A stretch of DNA of 5,868 nt from Dehalococcoidia bacterium (GTDB lineage: Bacteria > Chloroflexota > Dehalococcoidia > SZUA-161), in NCBI GenBank assembly GCA_004376205.1, contig SOKG01000273.1:1-5868 (forward strand), written 5' to 3'. A program made the translations under genes and the position numbers. The notes beneath the pieces are model-generated. The model was not told the DNA's origin, searched no databases, and saw only the letters and a list, made by a program, of their open reading frames with translations. Below are positions 1 through 4,378 of the stretch, in pieces; the stretch's first letter is position 1, and the number at the start of each line of letters is the position of its first letter.

Positions 1-976
1 CGGCAATAGTGACGCAAGCATCCACCTCGGCGAGCTGAACATCGTGGGGGTTCACTCCCGCCATCTCGTAGGCCTCTCGTGCGGCGGGGCTTGCTGCCAG
101 GAGGGATGTTCGGGCTTCCCTTTCATGCAGGGCGCGGTCGCTTCCTTGGCCAGTGCCGACGATATATATGGGGTCGTTGGAAAAACCCCTGGCCAGGTCC
201 TCCGCGACAAGGAGAAGACAGGCCGCCCCATCGGTGATGGGTGAGCAGTCAAACAATCTCATTGGCCAGGCAACCACGGGATTGGCCTTAGGGTCTTTGA
301 GAAAGTCAAGCTCGTCACGCCAGTCGGGCACCGGTTCCCCTTTTTGTTTTGCCTTTTCAATCCTGGAACCCATGAGGTCTTTGATGGATCTGTTAAATTG
401 AGCTTTTGGGTTCAGGGCTCCATTGTTGTGGTTCTTGATCCCCACTTTCATAAAGTGTTCCACGCTGGCGCCATACTTCGCCATATAGGCGGTAGCCATA
501 GCAGCATATAGCCCGGGGAAGGTAAAACCGCAGGAAGCCTCATAGACAGCGTCGCTGGCGGCGGCCAGTGTATCGGTTACCCTTTCCGTAGGAAGGCTCG
601 TCATCTTTTCGGTCCCACCGACTAGGACGATATCGTAGATACCGGAAGCTATAGCGATAACTCCTTCTCTTATGGCAACGCCACTGGAGGCGCAGGCATC
701 CTCTATCCTGGTGGCTGGCCTGGGGACTAGCCCCACCCAATCAGCTATAATCGGGGCAATGTGTCCTTGCCCCTCGAAGAGATCGCTGGAAAAGTTACCC
801 ACATAGAGGGCTTCGATGTCTTTAGTATCTATCCCCTTGTCTACCGATCTGGTCATCGCATTGAACGCTTCAACGAATAGATCCCGGCTACTCTTGTCGG
901 CGAAAGCGCCAAATTGCGACATCCCAGCCCCCACCAAAGCGACCCCTCTTCCCAGTTTTGGTGCCCGGCGGCTCAT
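1..976 (-). CDS. SCP2-type thiolase / acetyl-CoA acetyltransferase family protein (3' end beyond window)
   Basis: An open frame without a stop runs from ATG at 976-974 to the left edge, giving 325 residues; the missing C-terminus should be about 60-70 residues, since relatives are about 390 aa. The family cleaves 3-ketoacyl-CoA or condenses acyl-CoAs, in the cytoplasm. The nucleophilic cysteine is Cys95 in IEDACASSGVAI (residues 91-102), followed by a glycine-rich stretch (VLVGGTEKM, 117-125) and DCSPITDGAA (243-252), both typical of the SCP2/acetyl-CoA acetyltransferase group. The usual HDxF(T) active-site segment reads VDACVTIA here (318-325), so histidine appears replaced by aspartate. The C-terminal Cys-Gly-His motif is outside the window. 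The start is fixed by AGGAGG four bases upstream. The gene lies 211 bp from the preceding gene across a palindromic repeat, so it is probably a separate unit. The exact substrate cannot be inferred; a non-thiolytic or HMG-CoA-related thiolase-like protein is the alternative. Confidence 0.85.
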   Translation of the reverse strand, partial: MSRRAPKLGRGVALVGAGMSQFGAFADKSSRDLFVEAFNAMTRSVDKGIDTKDIEALYVGNFSSDLFEGQGHIAPIIADWVGLVPRPATRIEDACASSGVAIREGVIAIASGIYDIVLVGGTEKMTSLPTERVTDTLAAASDAVYEASCGFTFPGLYAAMATAYMAKYGASVEHFMKVGIKNHNNGALNPKAQFNRSIKDLMGSRIEKAKQKGEPVPDWRDELDFLKDPKANPVVAWPMRLFDCSPITDGAACLLLVAEDLARGFSNDPIYIVGTGQGSDRALHEREARTSLLAASPAAREAYEMAGVNPHDVQLAEVDACVTIA

Positions 977-980
977 GTTT

Positions 981-986
981 CCTCCT
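981..986 (-). promoter_or_regulatory. Shine-Dalgarno site of the thiolase gene
   Basis: The minus strand reads AGGAGG followed by AAAC and then ATG. This near-perfect anti-16S match with a four-base spacer selects the thiolase start at 976. Confidence 0.8.
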
Positions 987-1026
987 GCAGAGAGTTCCTA
1001 ATTTTGCCTCGAAAGTAGAATTTCTT

Positions 1027-1108
1027 CCGTTCGCCCTGAGCCCTTCGGCAAGCAAAGGACAGGCCTGTCGAAGGGCCGTTCATAGTTCGACAAGCTCACC
1101 ACGAACGG
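1027..1108. repeat. Palindromic intergenic repeat (REP-like), two nested hairpin modules
   Basis: CCGTTCG (1027-1033) pairs with CGAACGG (1102-1108) as the outer arms of an 82-bp element. Inside, CCCTTCG (1041-1047) pairs with CGAAGGG (1069-1075), partly overlapping the perfect 12-bp palindrome GACAGGCCTGTC (1058-1069). CCGTTC (1076-1081) can alternatively pair with GAACGG (1103-1108). The two halves are themselves related: each contains a CCGTTCG-nnn-TGAGC core in inverted orientation. It sits between the MetE-like gene and the thiolase. No T-run follows on either strand, so it is not a standard intrinsic terminator. From memory, repeats with this TTCGACAAGCTCA-type core are dispersed in many copies in some Chloroflexota and other environmental genomes; copy number cannot be tested here. 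Confidence 0.75.
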
Positions 1109-1187
1109 CATCTGGCATATCAATTTTCATCATTCGTTGGTGGGCGCCCGCCCATGTGGGCTTAATCAAGCAATGGTGAAGCCCTCG

Positions 1188-2231
1188 TCAGTTTTGCTCA
1201 CAGTGCCTCTTCCTGAACCCTGCTGAGACTGCGGCCGTTAGCTCAAGAGCTCTTGCCGCTGCGCTGGTTGAGATAGACCCCAGCCCGCAGGACGGGGTGA
1301 TCAAACATTGGGATTTTAGGGCATCGTAGCCTATGCCCTTCTTCGAGAGCAACCCCATTGTGTCCTCTAAGCGGTCCAGGAGGCTGGCCTCGGTCTCCTT
1401 GGCCAGAGCCTGCTCATCGTAGGGGACAATTCCCCAGGCGATGACCCCTCCCCGGCTGAGAAAGTCTCTTACCTCGGAGGGGTAGAGGCTCAGGGTCTCT
1501 CCGTAGTTGTAGGCATCGAAGCTCAGAATGTCAATCGAGGTCTGGAGCAAAACCGACCAGTCGGTGTTGCCACAGCAATGAATAGCTTTGAGCCCGCTTA
1601 TGCCTCCCAGGACCTCCTCCAGAAGGGTTACCACTTGCTCGCGGGGGAGGGAGACAAACGCTGAGCCCAGCGAGGCGAGGTAAGGCTCATCGACGGAGAT
1701 AATAGTGTTAGGCGAAATAGCGCTGAGTGCTTTCTCCTGCCAGGCTGCCTTCAGCCTCAGGTGCTTGGCCAGGGCGTCGGCAAGCACATCATCGTAGAGC
1801 AGCGGACGCCGGTCCTGGTCGGTGACAGTCAACCCGAAGCTTATGGGTCCGGTCACCTGTCCCTTGACCGCCTTTTCATCGGTTTTGCCGACCATATTGA
1901 GAAAAACGTGGAATCCTTCTGCGTATTCGTAGCCTACAGCGCTATGGTCTGTACTGCCTTCCAGGTAGGCTGCGTAGAGCTCCTCCAACGGATTGCCCAG
2001 ATCCTGGGAGCTGTCGATCCAGATGCGCTCCTCTTCCAGCACCACCCCAGGGAAGCCCTCGCTGAACTGGGCACACATGTTTTCCAGAAAGGACCTCTTG
2101 GGCAGTTGTGGCCATGCGGGGATCTCGGGGAGGTGGGTCAAGACTAAAGCGCACGCTTCTTGAGGGTCAACATGTGGCATGCTACCTATTGCGGTAGCCA
2201 GTCCGTTCAGCTTGAACTTTCCTTTGCTCAT
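1188..2231 (-). CDS. Short MetE-like (core) methionine synthase, UROD/MetE C-terminal fold
   Basis: A 347-residue protein resembling only the C-terminal catalytic barrel of cobalamin-independent methionine synthase. The family transfers a methyl group to the thiol of homocysteine held on a zinc ion. Visible elements in order: KGQVTGPIS (123-131); VDEPYL (180-185), matching the MetE IDEP homocysteine-binding segment; the zinc ligand pair H-x-C as His218 and Cys220 in AIHCCGN; a likely Glu ligand at 245 (YNYGE); GIVPY (267-271); and the last zinc ligand Cys315 in TPSCGLGS. The N-terminal folate-binding half of classical MetE (about 750 aa in total) is absent, as in archaeal and Dehalococcoides-type short enzymes, which are known to take methyl groups from a methylcorrinoid rather than methyl-folate. 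The ATG overlaps the stop of mtnP (ATGA), implying translational coupling; AGGA lies 11 bases upstream. Methyl donor and true acceptor are inferred; another zinc thiol methyltransferase of the fold remains possible. Confidence 0.8.
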   Translation of the reverse strand: MSKGKFKLNGLATAIGSMPHVDPQEACALVLTHLPEIPAWPQLPKRSFLENMCAQFSEGFPGVVLEEERIWIDSSQDLGNPLEELYAAYLEGSTDHSAVGYEYAEGFHVFLNMVGKTDEKAVKGQVTGPISFGLTVTDQDRRPLLYDDVLADALAKHLRLKAAWQEKALSAISPNTIISVDEPYLASLGSAFVSLPREQVVTLLEEVLGGISGLKAIHCCGNTDWSVLLQTSIDILSFDAYNYGETLSLYPSEVRDFLSRGGVIAWGIVPYDEQALAKETEASLLDRLEDTMGLLSKKGIGYDALKSQCLITPSCGLGSISTSAAARALELTAAVSAGFRKRHCEQN

Positions 2232-3103
2232 TCCAGGTATTTTCCTATCAGCAGAGCCAGTTCCTCCTTTTTCTTAGGGGGAATCAGTTCCCTGGATGTA
2301 ATGATAGCATCTTTGAGGGCGGTGGCGCAACCGCATCCCCTATGCTGGGGCAGTTGAGCGCTGGCTTTCTTTATTGCCTCCTTGGCTGCATCCACGGTCC
2401 GCATCAGGTTTGAGATGACCATATCTATGGTAACCGACTCGTGTACTTCATGCCAGCAATCGTAGTCGGTGACGCAGGCGATCGTGGCGTAGCATATCTC
2501 GGCTTCCCGTGCCAGCTTGGCTTCGGGTAGAGCAGTCATGCCGATGACGCTTGCCCCCCAGGAGCGGTAGAGGTTAGACTCCGCCCTGGTGGAGAAGAAA
2601 GGCCCCTCCATTGCCACGTAGGTGCCACCGGGGTGTACCCTGGGCACGTGAGTGCCCATATGATAGTATGCCGCCTGATAGAGGATCTGGCTCAGCACTG
2701 GGCAGAAGGGGTCGGCAAAGGTACAATGTACTACGACGCCCTCTCCAAAGAAGGTGTTCACCCTGCTCTTAGTGCGGTCGATAATCTGGTCAGGAATAAC
2801 GATGTCAAGTGGTTGAACATCCTCTTTCAAGCTGCCAACAGCGCTAACGGAGATTATCCATTCCACCCCCAGCGATTTCAGAGCCCAGATGTTGGCCCGT
2901 ACCGGCAGCTCGGTGGGCAGGATGCGGTGCCCCCGGCCATGCCTGGGGAGGAAGGCAACCCTTGTCCCCTCAAGCGTGCCCAGTACGATGACGTCGCTGG
3001 GGTCGCCGAAGGGTGTCTTGACCTTGACCTCCTCGACATCGCCGAGCCCGTCTATTTCGTAGAGCCCGCTGCCACCTATGACTCCTAGCTTTGCTTCTGG
3101 CAT
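2228..3103 (-). CDS. mtnP: S-methyl-5'-thioadenosine phosphorylase
   Basis: This 291-residue enzyme phosphorolyses methylthioadenosine to adenine and 5-methylthioribose-1-phosphate, in the cytoplasm. It opens with the phosphate loop GVIGGSGLYE (7-16). It has FLPRHGRGH (51-59, with phosphate-binding Arg54-His55), SVSAVGSL (85-92), VAMEGPFFSTRAES (163-176) and GMTALPEAKLAREAE (188-202). TDYDCW (212-217) carries the Asp pair 213/215, which marks adenine-specific MTAP rather than guanine/hypoxanthine-specific PNP, where Asn replaces the first Asp. A CGC cluster near residues 257-259 is common in prokaryotic relatives. The ATG at 3103 is chosen over an upstream TTG at 3151 because GGAGG lies seven bases before it and the conserved N-terminus begins there. 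The gene lies 74 bp after mtnA, which uses its sugar product, and overlaps the MetE-like gene by four bases. A related specificity for methylthioinosine is less likely given the Asp pair and the neighbouring adenine deaminase. Confidence 0.94.
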   Translation of the reverse strand: MPEAKLGVIGGSGLYEIDGLGDVEEVKVKTPFGDPSDVIVLGTLEGTRVAFLPRHGRGHRILPTELPVRANIWALKSLGVEWIISVSAVGSLKEDVQPLDIVIPDQIIDRTKSRVNTFFGEGVVVHCTFADPFCPVLSQILYQAAYYHMGTHVPRVHPGGTYVAMEGPFFSTRAESNLYRSWGASVIGMTALPEAKLAREAEICYATIACVTDYDCWHEVHESVTIDMVISNLMRTVDAAKEAIKKASAQLPQHRGCGCATALKDAIITSRELIPPKKKEELALLIGKYLE

Positions 3104-3110
3104 TTTGTTT

Positions 3111-3115
3111 CCTCC
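3111..3115 (-). promoter_or_regulatory. Shine-Dalgarno site of mtnP
   Basis: The minus strand reads GGAGG followed by AAACAAA and then ATG at 3103. The ideal seven-base spacer decides the mtnP start against the longer TTG-initiated frame, whose extra 16 residues would be encoded across this site. Confidence 0.85.
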
Positions 3116-3177
3116 GCTCAAAGACCTTCGTTTGCGCCTGGGTAATGCCAAGCATTTTCATAATGCTCATTGCTCAG

Positions 3178-3756
3178 TTAACACAAATTTCTCAGCCTCT
3201 CCACATAGGGCTCCCTGATCACGCCTTTCTCGGTGACTATGGCGGATACGTAGTTGTGGGGCGTGACGTCGAATGCTGGATTGGCCGCTGTCACACCCTC
3301 GGGGGCGACCCTGACCCCTTGAATGCAGGTGACCTCGTCGGGGCTTCGCTCCTCGATGGGGATATCCGCGCCGGATGACAGCGAGAAGTCGATGGTGCTC
3401 ACTGGTGCGGCGACGTAGAGGGGAATGGCGTTCTCCATGGCCAAGACCGCCAGGGTATAGGTGCCGATCTTGTTGGCCACATCTCCGTTGGCCGCTATAC
3501 GGTCGGCGCCAACGATGACGTAATCTATCTCGCCCTTGTTCATGAAATAGCCGGCCATATTGTCGGTGATCAGTATCACCGGGATACCCTCCTTGAGCAG
3601 CTCCCAGGTGGTGAGCCTTGCTCCCTGGAGCAATGGGCGGGTCTCGGTGGCATATACCCTTACCCGCTTGCCCTGCTCACTGGCCTTCTTGATTATCCCC
3701 AGCGCTGTACCGTATCCCGCTGTGGCCAGCGACCCGGCGTTGCAGTGGGTCAGCAC
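3178..3756 (-). CDS. mtnA: MtnA C-terminal fragment (catalytic domain, 192 residues from a possible GTG restart)
   Basis: This piece is in the same frame as the N-terminal fragment. It contains both catalytic residues: the cysteine of LTHCNAGSLAT (Cys153 in full-length numbering) and the aspartate of IVGADRIAANGD (Asp233), then NKIGTY, IPIEERSPDEV and the C-terminal NPAFDVTPHNYVSAIVTEKGVI. The nearest in-frame start after the stop is a GTG at 3756, but no purine-rich ribosome site precedes it (GACGGCTCCACC), and it would delete the first strand of the domain. Independent translation is therefore doubtful. TAA at 3180-3178 ends the gene. Confidence 0.6.
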   Translation of the reverse strand: MLTHCNAGSLATAGYGTALGIIKKASEQGKRVRVYATETRPLLQGARLTTWELLKEGIPVILITDNMAGYFMNKGEIDYVIVGADRIAANGDVANKIGTYTLAVLAMENAIPLYVAAPVSTIDFSLSSGADIPIEERSPDEVTCIQGVRVAPEGVTAANPAFDVTPHNYVSAIVTEKGVIREPYVERLRNLC

Positions 3757-3774
3757 GGTGGAGCCGTCGTGGAT

Positions 3775-3777
3775 TTA
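3775..3777 (-). other. Premature ochre codon in mtnA
   Basis: The plus strand reads TTA, which is TAA in the mtnA frame, between GAG (Glu141) and ATC (Ile143). It is the only disruption in about 1 kb of otherwise conserved coding sequence. One T-to-A change from TTA (Leu) would explain it. Confidence 0.9.
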
Positions 3778-4200
3778 CTCTGCTCCGAACTCGCTGAGGC
3801 GGCGATTGGCCTCGTCGTTTTCAGCCTCTATCCGCTGTGCCTCGGCGAGGAGCTCCGCCTTTATTTGCGATACTTCTTCTCCGCTTTGAGCCACCCGGTT
3901 CATCCTCTCCAGAGCCCAGAAAAGGTTCACCGCCGTGGGGCGGGATGAGGAAAGGGTTTCGCTTACAGGGCGCAGTTTAGCCAGGAAGTCGTCCTTGGAG
4001 CCTGTTTCGATTGTCTGTGCTCCCAGGGCTAAGCCATAGGCGGCGGCGACGCCGATATCAGGCGCCCCCCGAATGCGCAGCTCTTTTATGGCGTCAGCTA
4101 CCTCACGATGGTCGCCCAGCTCAAGAAAGACCTCCTCATGAGGCAACCTGGTCTGATCAATGACCCTTATTTTGTCCCCCAGCCACTCGATAGGCTTCAT
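3775..4200 (-). CDS. mtnA: MtnA N-terminal fragment (141 residues, ends at the TAA)
   Basis: This fragment would be made if the stop is real and not read through. It holds the N-terminal helical domain: the start MKPIEWLGDKIRVIDQT, the substrate-phosphate segment RIRGAPDIGVAAAYG (42-56), and RPTAVNLFWALERM (86-99), all classic MtnA signatures. It ends at Glu141, eleven residues before the catalytic cysteine, close to the junction with the C-terminal Rossmann-like domain. On its own it lacks both catalytic residues and should be inactive. Confidence 0.7.
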   Translation of the reverse strand: MKPIEWLGDKIRVIDQTRLPHEEVFLELGDHREVADAIKELRIRGAPDIGVAAAYGLALGAQTIETGSKDDFLAKLRPVSETLSSSRPTAVNLFWALERMNRVAQSGEEVSQIKAELLAEAQRIEAENDEANRRLSEFGAE

Positions 4201-4221
4201 TCCTAGCTCACGATCACTATT

Positions 4222-4251
4222 ATTCTAATGAGATTGCTGAAATAGTCTTAA
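4222..4251 (-). promoter_or_regulatory. Possible sigma-70-type promoter of mtnA
   Basis: On the minus strand TTAAGA (4251-4246, four of six matches to TTGACA) is followed after 18 bases by TAGAAT (4227-4222, five of six matches to TATAAT). Transcription would begin about 14 bases before the mtnA ATG. The -35 lies just inside the inverted-repeat element and the -10 just outside it. Hexamer matches of this quality occur by chance in AT-rich spacers, so this is tentative. Confidence 0.35.
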
Positions 4252-4351
4252 TCAACCCCCTGAATCCCCCAATCTTGGGGGACTTTTGAAGCTGGGTGAC
4301 ACCCCCAGGCCCCTGGCAGGAAGTCTCCTGCACCTCTTTTTCAGCAGTCTC
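4230..4351. mobile_element. 122-bp MITE-like element with terminal inverted repeats
   Basis: The left end GAGATTGCTGAAATAG (4230-4245) matches the reverse complement of the right end (4336-4351, read as GAGACTGCTGAAAAAG) at 14 of 16 positions. Between them are three hairpin-forming segments: TCCCCCAATCTTGGGGGA (4265-4282), CTGGG/CCCAG (4292-4296 with 4304-4308), and GCAGGA/TCCTGC (4316-4321 with 4326-4331). It contains no open frame, so it would need a transposase in trans. A TCTA occurs on both sides (4224-4227 and 4352-4355), but it is not symmetrically placed relative to the arms, so a target duplication is uncertain. It occupies two thirds of the spacer between ade and mtnA, which are read in the same direction. 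A REP/BIME-type structural repeat is the alternative. Confidence 0.6.
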
Positions 4352-4378
4352 TCTATAATAAATAATAAGTTTCTTAAC

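Larger units (their letters stand above)
3178..4200 (-). pseudogene. mtnA: Methylthioribose-1-phosphate isomerase gene interrupted by one in-frame TAA
   Basis: Read through codon 142, the frame encodes 340 residues, the normal length for MtnA (about 340-350). The enzyme isomerises 5-methylthioribose-1-phosphate to 5-methylthioribulose-1-phosphate, consuming the product of the neighbouring mtnP. Everything expected is present in the same frame on both sides of the stop. The continuous translation reads SEFGAE-stop-IHDGSTVLTHCNAG, where homologues from memory read GAELIxDGxxVLTHCNAG; the stop therefore replaces a residue that is usually Leu, and TTA to TAA would be one substitution. There is no frameshift and no second lesion, so this is a very young pseudogene, a sequencing or assembly error, or a read-through case. 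TAA is neither the selenocysteine (TGA) nor the pyrrolysine (TAG) codon. The broader family includes eIF2B-like proteins and ribose-1,5-bisphosphate isomerase, but motifs and context favour MtnA. Start: ATG at 4200 with only a weak GAG about six bases upstream. Confidence 0.9.

Noticed and set aside
44..401. Short plus- and minus-strand open frames over the thiolase
   Set aside because: The continuous conserved thiolase frame on the minus strand explains this sequence.
1141..1161. Short GC-rich inverted repeats (GGGCGCCC and GCCCATGTGGGC)
   Set aside because: Five-base stems with tiny loops and no T-run; likely chance in GC-rich sequence.
1761..2147. 128-residue plus-strand open frame
   Set aside because: It is a shadow of the MetE-like gene with no start signal or family motif.
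2633..3088. 151-residue plus-strand open frame
   Set aside because: It is antisense to mtnP throughout, has no recognisable motif, and the opposite strand encodes a highly conserved enzyme.
3103..3151. Longer mtnP start at TTG 3151, adding 16 residues
   Set aside because: The extension is basic and unconserved, and the GGAGG ribosome site lies inside it, exactly placed for ATG 3103.
3151..3167. AGCATT/AATGCT hairpin in the mtnA-mtnP spacer as a terminator
   Set aside because: The stem is only six base pairs, AT-rich, and has no T-run after it on the minus strand; it sits inside a likely operon.
3775..3777. Recoding of the mtnA stop as selenocysteine or pyrrolysine
   Set aside because: The codon is TAA, not TGA or TAG, and the homologous residue is usually leucine rather than cysteine.
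4316..4341. GCAGGA/TCCTGC hairpin followed by TTTTT as an intrinsic terminator
   Set aside because: The T-run lies on the plus strand, but all genes run on the minus strand; it is better explained as part of the inverted-repeat element.
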